A program made the position numbers and the translations under genes. 6,087 nt of DNA from NCBI GenBank assembly GCA_030614505.1, contig JAUWTX010000139.1, positions 1 to 6,087 on the forward strand, written 5' to 3'. Of this stretch, positions 1 to 5,445 are shown one piece after another. Origin of the DNA: Desulfuromonadales bacterium. GTDB taxonomy: Bacteria > Desulfobacterota > Desulfuromonadia > Desulfuromonadales > BM103. Under the pieces are notes generated by a model, which ran no database searches, was not told the origin of the DNA, and saw only the letters and a list, made by a program, of their open reading frames with translations. Position 1 is the first letter of the stretch; the number at the start of each line of letters is the position of its first letter.

Positions 1-948
1 CAGTTGATATAACCAACCAAGCAGGATAGATACACTCAGGCTGACGGAGAGAAAAACCACCAGAACACGCTTCTTGAACATACCTGCCAGAGCAAAGATT
101 GCCGGCAAACTTGTCACCGGTCCGGCCATGAATAACGTCAGAGCCGCGCCTGGATCGATTCCCCGCTGCAGCAATCCAGCCATAATAGGGATAATCGGGA
201 TCTGGTTTGTTGGCAGCGGCAAACCGATCAGAGCTGCCAGAAAAAGTGACAGGAAGCTCTTCTGGCCGACCAGCGCCGTGATCCATGATATTGGCACCAG
301 GGTCACGATGATGGCTTCCAGCACAATTGCCAGCAAGAGGAATTTCCCGACGAACAGGCCGGCATCCAAAGTGCGGTCAAAGATAAAACGTAACCTGCTG
401 GCCCGCGGTACGATGGTCATCGTTTTAACGTGAATACCAGCTTCAGCACCGATTTCCTTCGCCGGAGCCATAGTCCCGTCAGGGTTGTACTTGGCTTTGA
501 GACGTACCAGATTCCCTGCCAGATAACCTTGATTAATCAGTGCCTGGGTGACCAGCCCGGCACTCAGGCCAAGAATCGCTGCACCGATAACCTTGAGCAC
601 CGCCCACTCCATACCGAGCCCACTCCAGGTCAGAATCAGGGCATCGGGACCCATGACTGGAGACGTTACCAGCAGTGCCATCAATGGTGCCAGCGGTGTT
701 TGTATCATCGCCAAGGTAATAACCACCGGCAGTATGCCGCAGGCACAGAGCGGAGAGACCATACCAACCCCGACAGCAACCACGATCCCCCAGGAACCGG
801 CCCGGTTGATGGCGTCCCGGATGCGCAGATCGAGTTTATAGCCTTTGATGACACCGACCAGCACAATCGCCAGGAGGAAAAACCACCACATCTTGGCGAT
901 TTCCTCCCAGATCACTGTTAACATCTGTATAAGTATGGAATCAGGCAT
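1..948 (-). CDS. ArsP_1/DUF318-family membrane permease with CxC motif, 3' end cut by window edge
   Basis: The minus strand reads open for 316 codons from ATG at 948 to base 1 with no stop, so the C-terminus is missing, probably by few residues. The protein is strongly hydrophobic. Apparent membrane segments lie near residues 20-36, 53-80, 86-104, 112-134, 190-212, 217-245 and 255-315, with a charged cytoplasmic loop at about 140-185. Segment 2 carries SPLCACGILP (Cys68, Cys70). The second half carries a matching GLPLP and a FMAGPVTSLP stretch, giving the two-repeat look of this permease family. Family members export organoarsenicals (ArsP) or have been proposed to export Cu/Zn; the substrate here is unknown, and the CxC pair suggests thiophilic metal or metalloid binding (inference). 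The ribosome site is weak (GGATAA upstream). The gene lies downstream of the AAA-like gene on the same strand, 143 bases away across a palindromic repeat, so co-transcription is possible but not certain. Confidence 0.8.
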   Translation of the reverse strand, partial: MPDSILIQMLTVIWEEIAKMWWFFLLAIVLVGVIKGYKLDLRIRDAINRAGSWGIVVAVGVGMVSPLCACGILPVVITLAMIQTPLAPLMALLVTSPVMGPDALILTWSGLGMEWAVLKVIGAAILGLSAGLVTQALINQGYLAGNLVRLKAKYNPDGTMAPAKEIGAEAGIHVKTMTIVPRASRLRFIFDRTLDAGLFVGKFLLLAIVLEAIIVTLVPISWITALVGQKSFLSLFLAALIGLPLPTNQIPIIPIMAGLLQRGIDPGAALTLFMAGPVTSLPAIFALAGMFKKRVLVVFLSVSLSVSILLGWLYQL

Positions 949-993
949 GGTGATTATCCAAAAGCTAAAGCAACTATTCAGCACCATAAAATA

Positions 994-1071
994 CTGTCAT
1001 TCCCGAGGGTGTAATCGGGAATCCAGACTTTCAAACCATGGATCCCCGATAGAAGCATTCGGGGATGACAG
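994..1071. repeat. Nested palindromic intergenic repeat (GTCATTCCCG type)
   Basis: The outer arms CTGTCATTCCCGA (994-1006) and TCGGGGATGACAG (1059-1071) form an inverted repeat with one G-T type difference. Each half is itself palindromic: TCCCGA/TCGGGA at 1001-1006 and 1015-1020, and ATCCCCGA/TCGGGGAT at 1042-1049 and 1059-1066. The inner junctions GGAATCCA (1018-1025) and TGGATCCC (1039-1046) also pair. RNA could therefore fold as two small hairpins or one long one. It resembles short non-autonomous palindromic elements scattered between genes in many proteobacteria. No transposase is nearby. It lies between two minus-strand genes and could attenuate or process a shared transcript. Confidence 0.8.
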
Positions 1072-1091
1072 ACGTTAGTTAATAAGTCGAT

Positions 1092-1973
1092 TCAAAATTC
1101 ATAATGATGCGGACAATCCGTATCGCGTATGACGTGGTATTTAGTCACCATATCCGGAGTCAGGAACTGCCGCACTTCCTTTAGCGCCTTCATGAAATGC
1201 TCGGAGGTCACCACTTCGGAATCAACCTTGATGGCATTAACTGTCGCTCGTTTACAGAGGCTTTCGATATCCCAACCGACATAACCTTCACTCAATCGCG
1301 CCAGTTCATCCCGATCAATACCTTCTGTCAGATTAGGCATCTTGTCCATGTAAATGTCGAGCATGCCACGCCGGTCCTCCACGGTCGGTGGATGAACAAA
1401 GACCTTGCGATTAAAACGCTTCTTTTCCTTGATCACAGCCTGGTCAACCGTATCGATCCGATAACAGGAACCAAGCAGCATGACGCCTTCAACCTGGTTA
1501 ATGCGATCGACCTGTTCGATAAAGAGTTGCGTCAGTTTCTTGTCGGCAAAAGTTGGCGGAATAGCACGCAGGTTGCCGGGGCTCCATTCGTAGTCGCAAC
1601 CGGCCCGGGGCGCCAGCCACTCACAATCTGAGATAAAGAGCACACAGGGAGCCTCGTGGATAGCGGTGTCGAAGGCTTCTTTCAGTTCATCATGTTTGCC
1701 AAGCATCTCCTGGCCGGAGACATAAACGAAGCTGACGCCGGCATCCATAGCACAAGCCTCAGCCAACATGGTAATACCGGTCCCAAGCGGACCCCAGAGC
1801 ATCACTCCGGCAGGAATGCCGAGGTTGTGTTTACGAATCATTTCCGGCTTTTTCAGCGGCAGGCAAACCATCTCACGCAGAGTTTCCTTAACATCGGCAT
1901 AACCGCCGATATCGTCCCAGCTCAAAAGGGGGTCACGGACTTCGTAAAAAAGATTCATCAACTTTCTATGCAT
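1092..1973 (-). CDS. Degenerate AAA-domain protein, probable pseudo-ATPase
   Basis: The 293-residue protein is one classic AAA module of the Cdc48/FtsH type with almost no N-terminal domain. The family lead-in WDDIGGYADVKETLREMV is at 19-36, the P-loop at 61-68, the Walker B strand at 111-116, the second region of homology at about 168-192, and the helical lid from about 200, with GYVGWD at 230-235 where GYSGAD is usual. Key residues are changed: the P-loop reads GPLGTGIT with Ile67 in place of lysine; Walker B ends Ser-Asp (115-116) instead of Asp-Glu; the sensor-1 Asn is Cys170; the first arginine finger is Glu183, while Arg186 is kept; and the segment with the aromatic pore loop is about five residues shorter and lacks the aromatic-Val-Gly. 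ATP hydrolysis is therefore unlikely, although the fold is intact and undamaged by frameshifts, which argues for a selected structural or regulatory role. AAGGAAT (minus strand, 1981-1987) lies 7 bases before the ATG. The gene is divergent from glpK. Its function is unknown. Confidence 0.85.
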   Translation of the reverse strand: MHRKLMNLFYEVRDPLLSWDDIGGYADVKETLREMVCLPLKKPEMIRKHNLGIPAGVMLWGPLGTGITMLAEACAMDAGVSFVYVSGQEMLGKHDELKEAFDTAIHEAPCVLFISDCEWLAPRAGCDYEWSPGNLRAIPPTFADKKLTQLFIEQVDRINQVEGVMLLGSCYRIDTVDQAVIKEKKRFNRKVFVHPPTVEDRRGMLDIYMDKMPNLTEGIDRDELARLSEGYVGWDIESLCKRATVNAIKVDSEVVTSEHFMKALKEVRQFLTPDMVTKYHVIRDTDCPHHYEF

Positions 1974-1998
1974 GCTTTTTATTCCTTCAAAGTGGTTA

Positions 1999-2020
1999 GC
2001 AGCCTATCGGGCTGTCGGAC
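1999..2020 (-). repeat. Small hairpin element in the leader of the AAA-like gene
   Basis: On the minus strand the sequence reads GTCCGACAG, then CCCGATAG, then GCTGC. The stem CAGCC/GGCTG (2010-2014 with 2000-2004) encloses a five-base loop, about 26 bases before the AAA-like start codon. A shortened relative lies before the other small minus-strand gene at 4067-4080. Its role is unknown; it could be a dispersed short repeat or an mRNA leader structure. Confidence 0.5.
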
Positions 2021-2053
2021 AACCTTACAGAAAACAGCAACAATCATGCCACC

Positions 2054-2081
2054 TTGACTACATCTGAGGGTTCCCTATACT
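2054..2081 (+). promoter_or_regulatory. Predicted sigma70-type promoter for glpK
   Basis: The -35 box TTGACT (2054-2059) and -10 box TATACT (2076-2081) each match the consensus at five of six positions and are separated by 16 bases. Transcription would start near 2088, giving a leader of about 37 bases ahead of glpK. I see no convincing GlpR or CRP operator around it; a lone TCACA at 2089-2093 has no partner half-site. Confidence 0.65.
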
Positions 2082-2124
2082 GGTTTAATCACAGCTACCC
2101 TCGACAACTGATCAAGGAGACGCC

Positions 2125-3603
2125 ATGACCGACTACATTCTCGCCATCGATCAGGGAACCACCGGCACAACAGCGCTTCTGGTCGGTCACGATTTACGTG
2201 TTCATGGACGCCACACCGTTGACTTCCCCCAACACTTCCCGAACCCCGGCTGGGTGGAACATAACCCGGAAGAGATCTGGGTCTCCGTACGCCAGGCGAT
2301 CCTCGAACTGCTTGAGGCTACCGGCACGGCAAACAAACAGATCATGGCGGTCGGCATCACTAACCAGCGCGAAACCACTCTGCTATGGGAGCGCACCGAC
2401 GGCCGACCAGTAGCCAATGCCATCGTCTGGCAATGTCGTCGCTCTGCTCCCATTTGTCAAAAGCTAAAAGATCAGGGGCTGGAAGAAATCTATCGCCGCC
2501 GAACCGGCCTGGTGCTCGATCCCTACTTTTCAGGCACCAAGCTGACCTGGCTCTTTCAGGAGTCTGCAGAATTAAAACATCGGGCTGAAGACGGCCACCT
2601 GATCTTCGGCACCATCGATACCTTTCTGGTCTGGCGGTTAACCGGTGGCAAAACCCATGTGACAGATGTCTCCAACGCCTCTCGCACTCTGATGATGGAC
2701 CTGAAAAGTCTCGACTGGGTCGATGACCTTCTCGAACCGCTCGCGGTACCTCGTTGCGTCCTTCCTGAACTCGTACCCTCAGCACAGGTTTACGGTCATA
2801 CCAGAGGTCTCGATTTCCTGCCCGACGGCATCCCGATTGCCGGCATGGCAGGCGATCAGCAGGCAGCCCTCTTCGGTCAGGCCTGCTTTGAATCCGGCCA
2901 ATCGAAATGCACCTATGGTACCGGTGCCTTTATTCTGGAAAATATCGGCGACCAACCTCTGCCCAGCAAGCACGGGCTACTGACTACAGTAGCCTGGCAA
3001 CTGAATGGCAAAACCAGCTACGCCCTGGAAGGCAGTGCCTTTATTGCAGGAGCAGCGGTGCAATGGCTGCGCGATGGGCTTGGTCTGATCCGCTCTTCAG
3101 AGGAGATCGAAGCCCTGGCACAACAGGTAGAGGACAACGGCGGAGTGATTTTCATCCCGGCCCTGACTGGACTGGGGGCACCGCACTGGAAGAGCGACGC
3201 GCGCGGCCAGATCACCGGACTGACCCGCGGCACAACCGCAGCTCACCTGGCCCGTGCCACCCTGGAGGGCATTGCCTTACAGGTTCACGGTCTGGTAGCA
3301 GCGATGGCCGACGACTGCGGCGAAGCAAGCTCTATTCTCAAGGTGGATGGCGGAGCGGCCAACAACAACCTTCTGATGCAGATGCAGGCCGACCTGCTCA
3401 ATCAACCTGTATCACGACCTGAAACCGTGGAGACTACAGCTCTAGGTGCGGCCATGCTCGCAGGGTTGTCCATAGGTTTCTGGAATGATACGCAGGAACT
3501 TGCCGCAAGTTGGCAGGAGGAACGTTGTTTTGAACCGCAGGCGGAAAGCGCCTGGCGGGAATCTTTGTTGAATCAATGGCAAGAAGCTATTGGTAAGATG
3601 TAG
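2125..3603 (+). CDS. glpK: Glycerol kinase
   Basis: This FGGY-family cytoplasmic kinase phosphorylates glycerol with ATP to sn-glycerol 3-phosphate, the entry step of glycerol use and a supply for phospholipids. It has 492 residues, against a usual length of about 500. Visible signatures are the N-terminal phosphate loop DQGTTGTTAL (9-18), GWVEHNPEEIW (42-52), the glycerol-binding NQRET (80-84), VWQCRR (101-106), DPYFSGTK (132-139, with the substrate Tyr134), the catalytic-base region GMAGDQQAALFG (240-251, Asp244), CTYGTG (262-267) and the C-terminal VDGGAANN (407-414). The loop that binds fructose-1,6-bisphosphate in E. coli (GGKGGTR) is replaced by an unrelated sequence at about 227-235, and the C-terminal IIA-Glc docking segment is not recognisable, so E. 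coli-style allostery is unlikely (inference). AAGGAGA at 2114-2120 sits 4 bases before the ATG. No glpF or glpD adjoins it; it appears monocistronic and divergent from the AAA-like gene. Confidence 0.97.
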   Translation: MTDYILAIDQGTTGTTALLVGHDLRVHGRHTVDFPQHFPNPGWVEHNPEEIWVSVRQAILELLEATGTANKQIMAVGITNQRETTLLWERTDGRPVANAIVWQCRRSAPICQKLKDQGLEEIYRRRTGLVLDPYFSGTKLTWLFQESAELKHRAEDGHLIFGTIDTFLVWRLTGGKTHVTDVSNASRTLMMDLKSLDWVDDLLEPLAVPRCVLPELVPSAQVYGHTRGLDFLPDGIPIAGMAGDQQAALFGQACFESGQSKCTYGTGAFILENIGDQPLPSKHGLLTTVAWQLNGKTSYALEGSAFIAGAAVQWLRDGLGLIRSSEEIEALAQQVEDNGGVIFIPALTGLGAPHWKSDARGQITGLTRGTTAAHLARATLEGIALQVHGLVAAMADDCGEASSILKVDGGAANNNLLMQMQADLLNQPVSRPETVETTALGAAMLAGLSIGFWNDTQELAASWQEERCFEPQAESAWRESLLNQWQEAIGKM

Positions 3604-3656
3604 CTGAGAGGTGAGAGAAGACATCAAACAGACAGCACGTCCATGTTTAATGGTCT

Positions 3657-3690
3657 TTTCGCGTTCCTCGTACCGCGTCCCTCGTACCTT
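3657..3690. repeat. Half copy of the GGGACGAGG-type dispersed repeat
   Basis: The stretch starting TTTTCGCGTTCCTC (3657-3670) and continuing with CCGCGTCCC matches the right arm of the hairpin at 5481-5515 with few differences, including the leading TTTTCGCG. No complementary left arm is present, so no hairpin forms. It lies in the 96-base gap between the converging glpK and the small minus-strand gene. A reading frame crossing it on the minus strand (3442-3702) is best explained by the repeat plus glpK antisense. Confidence 0.7.
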
Positions 3691-3698
3691 GCCCCTGC

Positions 3699-4016
3699 TC
3701 AAAGATCATTCAGCAACCGATAAATTTTCTGCTGCAGGTCCCAAGCCGTATCAGCCTGCTCATCAAGTTCATTCTCTTCAAAGATAAGACGAGCCCGGTC
3801 AAGGTTATTGTGAGCTTTAAGCAGGATCGGGGTCAGCTTGAATTCGAGATTCATGCGGGGGATCTCTCCTACCGATTCCACCCATTCTTCCAGACCCTTG
3901 CTGGCTTTTTTAACAACCCGCGCACCCTGGTCAGCGCTGTCATCACAACTTTTCAACTTTACCCGAAAAGCGGTAACATCTTTTGCAATATCACGAAAGC
4001 GGTTGGAAACGCTCAT
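3699..4016 (-). CDS. Small helical protein of unknown function
   Basis: This 105-residue protein begins MSVSNRFRDIAKDV and ends KIYRLLNDL. I do not recognise a family. It is charged and almost certainly all-helical, with no signal peptide, membrane segment or metal-binding motif and one cysteine. The C-terminal half (about 60-105) has heptad-like spacing of Leu/Ile/Ala among Glu, Asp and Arg and may form a helical hairpin. AAAGGA on the minus strand (4024-4029) lies 7 bases before the ATG, which supports the start and makes this strand preferable to overlapping plus-strand frames. The composition is also more protein-like than those frames. It converges on glpK and is divergent from the thiamine operon, so it is probably transcribed alone. 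Confidence 0.65.
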   Translation of the reverse strand: MSVSNRFRDIAKDVTAFRVKLKSCDDSADQGARVVKKASKGLEEWVESVGEIPRMNLEFKLTPILLKAHNNLDRARLIFEENELDEQADTAWDLQQKIYRLLNDL

Positions 4017-4066
4017 CCGCCATATCCTTTCACATCAATACAAACTTGTTACAATTTAGTTTCCTG

Positions 4067-4091
4067 GCAGCCTGTCGGACCATCAGGGCTG
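4067..4091 (-). repeat. Second copy of the CAGCC/GGCTG leader element
   Basis: The minus strand reads GTCCGACAG directly followed by GCTGCC. This is the same sequence as 1999-2020 except that the eight bases CCCGATAG are absent. A preceding CAGCC (4086-4090) can still pair with GGCTG, with a larger loop. It lies about 50 bases before the start of the small minus-strand gene, the same side and orientation as the first copy. Confidence 0.4.
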
Positions 4092-4142
4092 AAGCGAAAA
4101 ACAGAAACTTCATCCTAGTCGATGCATGTCCTCATGACAACA

Positions 4143-4176
4143 GTGAAAAGAGAGTGAAATGACGAGGGTGAAAAGA
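4143..4176 (+). repeat. Short direct repeats GTGAAA upstream of the thi promoter
   Basis: GTGAAAAGA occurs at 4143-4151 and 4168-4176, with a weaker GTGAAATGA at 4154-4162, in a purine-rich stretch immediately upstream of the predicted -35 box. Spacings are 11 and 14 bases. It could be an activator-binding region or chance in a purine-rich tract. Confidence 0.3.
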
Positions 4177-4187
4177 CTGGTTTGATG

Positions 4188-4217
4188 TTGACTGAGTGTG
4201 AAGGAGCCTGCTAATCT
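4188..4217 (+). promoter_or_regulatory. Candidate promoter for the thi leader
   Basis: TTGACT (4188-4193) is followed after 18 bases by TAATCT (4212-4217), a poor -10 box that is preceded by TGC, giving an extended -10 TGn. A start near 4224 would place the riboswitch about a dozen bases into the transcript. The position fits better than the -10 sequence does. Confidence 0.45.
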
Positions 4218-4235
4218 TCAGATTCAATTAAACTA

Positions 4236-4326
4236 AACGCCCTGGGGGAGTAGACACTACTGAGAGTCTGTGCGACAGACGACCCCTTGAACCTGATCCG
4301 GATTATGCCGGCGTAGGGAAGCGGCA
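4236..4326 (+). promoter_or_regulatory. TPP riboswitch (THI box)
   Basis: The aptamer signature is clear: GGGGGAG (4244-4250), CTGAGA (4260-4265), a variable P3a hairpin GTCTGTGCGACAGAC (4266-4280), then CCCTTGAACCTGATCCGG (4284-4301) and ATGCCGGCGTAGGGAA (4305-4320). These are the conserved pyrimidine-sensing and pyrophosphate-sensing helices of TPP aptamers. P1 closes by GCC (4239-4241) with GGC (4323-4325). It lies directly upstream of thiazole biosynthesis genes, so high TPP should switch off the operon. The terminator at 4361-4391 indicates transcriptional rather than translational control. Confidence 0.95.
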
Positions 4327-4329
4327 CAA

Positions 4330-4362
4330 TTTTCGGGAGCCTGACAGACTGCTGCCCGAAAA
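4330..4362 (+). promoter_or_regulatory. Linker hairpin of the riboswitch expression platform
   Basis: TTTTCGGG (4330-4337) pairs with CCCGAAAA (4355-4362), extended by AGC/GCT (4338-4340 with 4351-4353) after a single bulged G. It overlaps the foot of the terminator by two bases. It lies between the 3' strand of aptamer P1 (GCGGC, 4321-4325) and the complementary terminator arm (GCCGC, 4365-4369), so it would bring those two segments together in an antiterminator fold. Confidence 0.55.
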
Positions 4363-4391
4363 GAGCCGCCATGTGCGGCTCTTAGCTTTTT
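4361..4391 (+). terminator. Intrinsic terminator of the TPP riboswitch
   Basis: A perfect nine-base-pair stem AAGAGCCGC/GCGGCTCTT (4361-4369 with 4375-4383) with loop CATGT is followed by AGCTTTTT (4384-4391). It ends 19 bases before the thiF ATG. Under the usual OFF-switch logic, TPP binding stabilises aptamer P1, freeing the GCCGC arm to form this terminator. Confidence 0.85.
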
Positions 4392-4410
4392 AAGCAGAGC
4401 AAAAGTGGTT

Positions 4411-5229
4411 ATGCAAGTCAAAGTCAACGAACAGAACTACACCGTCGATACCAATGAATCTGTTGGCTCAGTCAGAGATCGCATCAAGGCGGACGCCGAT
4501 CTGTTGATAGTCAACGGTTTCCCCGCCCAGGCAGAGACACTTCTGAACAACGGCGATCAGGTGGTCCTGATCCGGCGGGGTGAAATCCCTGGTGCCGACG
4601 AACTCGACGCCCTGTTGACCGCCCGACACACACCGGGTGTTCATGAGGTCGTCAAACAGTCAACTATCGGTATTGCCGGTGTCGGTGGACTCGGTTCAGC
4701 CATCGCTATCGCACTGGCCCGTACCGGTATCGGCCATCTGATCATTGCCGACTTCGATGTTGTCGAGCCATCCAACCTGAATAGGCAACAATACTTTATC
4801 GATCAGATTGGCCTGCCGAAAGTCTATGCCCTGCGTGACACCCTGGCACGGATCAACCCGCATGTGCGAGTCACCGCCTGCCATCTGCGTTTGACACCAG
4901 CCAACATTGATGAGGTGTTCGGACACGCCCTGATTCTGGCGGAAGCCTTTGACCTGGCAGAACAGAAGGTCATGCTGATCGAGACCTTTGCCGCCAGGTT
5001 CCCCGACCGACCAATCGTGACCGGATCCGGCATGGCGGGCTACGGCCCGGCCAACACCGTGCAGTCACAACAAGTCGCCAGCAATCTCTACATCTGTGGT
5101 GACGGCAGTACGGCTGCGGCCCCGGGCACTGGTCTGATGGCACCCCGCGTCGGTGTCGCCGCTCATCACCAGGCCAACGCAATACTTCGGTTGCTGCTGG
5201 GGGAAAACCCGGTCTCGGAAAAAGAATAG
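4411..5229 (+). CDS. thiF: ThiF-type ThiS adenylyltransferase with N-terminal ThiS-like domain
   Basis: The protein activates the sulfur carrier ThiS by adenylating its C-terminal glycine, the first step in thiazole sulfur transfer. Counting from ATG 4411 it has 272 residues. Residues 1-56 form a ThiS-like beta-grasp domain (MQVKVNEQNYTVDTNESV, LIVNGFPAQ, GDQVVLIRRGE) that runs into a linker instead of ending in Gly-Gly. Residues 85-265 form the E1/MoeB-type fold: nucleotide loop GIAGVGGLGS (87-96), DFDVVEPSNLNRQQ (114-127, with Arg125 as the expected catalytic arginine) and EAFDLAEQK (178-186, with Asp181). The paired CxxC zinc motifs of E. coli ThiF are absent; only Cys157 and Cys229 exist. 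This matches the short ThiF subfamily known in anaerobes. GTG 4405 is an alternative start; no good Shine-Dalgarno is visible for either, and ATG fits the ThiS-like beginning. It is the first gene of the operon and abuts thiS. Confidence 0.92.
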   Translation: MQVKVNEQNYTVDTNESVGSVRDRIKADADLLIVNGFPAQAETLLNNGDQVVLIRRGEIPGADELDALLTARHTPGVHEVVKQSTIGIAGVGGLGSAIAIALARTGIGHLIIADFDVVEPSNLNRQQYFIDQIGLPKVYALRDTLARINPHVRVTACHLRLTPANIDEVFGHALILAEAFDLAEQKVMLIETFAARFPDRPIVTGSGMAGYGPANTVQSQQVASNLYICGDGSTAAAPGTGLMAPRVGVAAHHQANAILRLLLGENPVSEKE

Positions 5230-5231
5230 TG

Positions 5232-5432
5232 ATGGAAATTATCTTCAACGGCAAACCACGCGAACTGCAACAAAGTATCAATATTCAGGAATTTCTCGAT
5301 CAGTTACAGCTCGATTGTCTGCAGATTGTGGTCGAACACAATCGAAACATCATCTCGCGCCAGAGGCTGACAGATACTATATTAAGCCATGGTGATACCC
5401 TGGAAGTGATTCACTTCGTTGGGGGCGGTTAG
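5232..5432 (+). CDS. thiS: Sulfur carrier protein ThiS
   Basis: This 66-residue beta-grasp ubiquitin-like protein ends in VGGG. The terminal Gly-Gly is the site that ThiF adenylates and that becomes the thiocarboxylate donating sulfur to ThiG. It begins MEIIFNGKPREL, has the helix INIQEFLDQLQL (16-27) and the usual VVEHNRNIISR (33-43) and GDTLEVIHFVGGG (54-66) blocks; length is typical. ATG 5232 is chosen; GTG at 5229, sharing one base with the thiF stop, is possible. GGAAAAAGA (5218-5226) is the only purine-rich ribosome site and is weak, so translational coupling to thiF is likely. Confidence 0.95.
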   Translation: MEIIFNGKPRELQQSINIQEFLDQLQLDCLQIVVEHNRNIISRQRLTDTILSHGDTLEVIHFVGGG

Positions 5433-5445
5433 AGACACGGGACGA

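Noticed and set aside
430..921. Plus-strand open frame of 163 codons
   Set aside because: It lies antisense to the permease, is rich in His, Gln, Pro and Asp in an unnatural mix and has no family features; the minus-strand frame is clearly the gene.
1197..2057. Two plus-strand frames opposite the AAA-like gene
   Set aside because: They are antisense shadows; the minus strand carries AAA motifs and a ribosome site.
2360..3422. Several frames on both strands inside glpK
   Set aside because: All overlap a fully convincing glycerol kinase and have low-complexity or Arg/Ser/Pro-rich compositions.
3626..3660. Possible glpK terminator: AAACAGAC/GTC..TGTTT followed by TCTTTT
   Set aside because: The stem has a two-base bulge and is AT-rich, and the T-run is separated from it and interrupted; too weak to call.
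3442..3702. Minus-strand frame of 86 codons at the end of glpK
   Set aside because: Its N-terminal part translates the dispersed repeat and the remainder is antisense to glpK; no ribosome site was seen.
4042..4062. Operator-like palindrome TTGTTACAA with AAACT/AGTTT flanks
   Set aside because: The inner and outer dyads have centres two bases apart, and an AT-rich nine-base palindrome is expected by chance.
3810..4118. Plus-strand frame of 102 codons
   Set aside because: It is opposite the small minus-strand gene and runs into non-coding leader sequence; the minus frame has the better start signals and composition.
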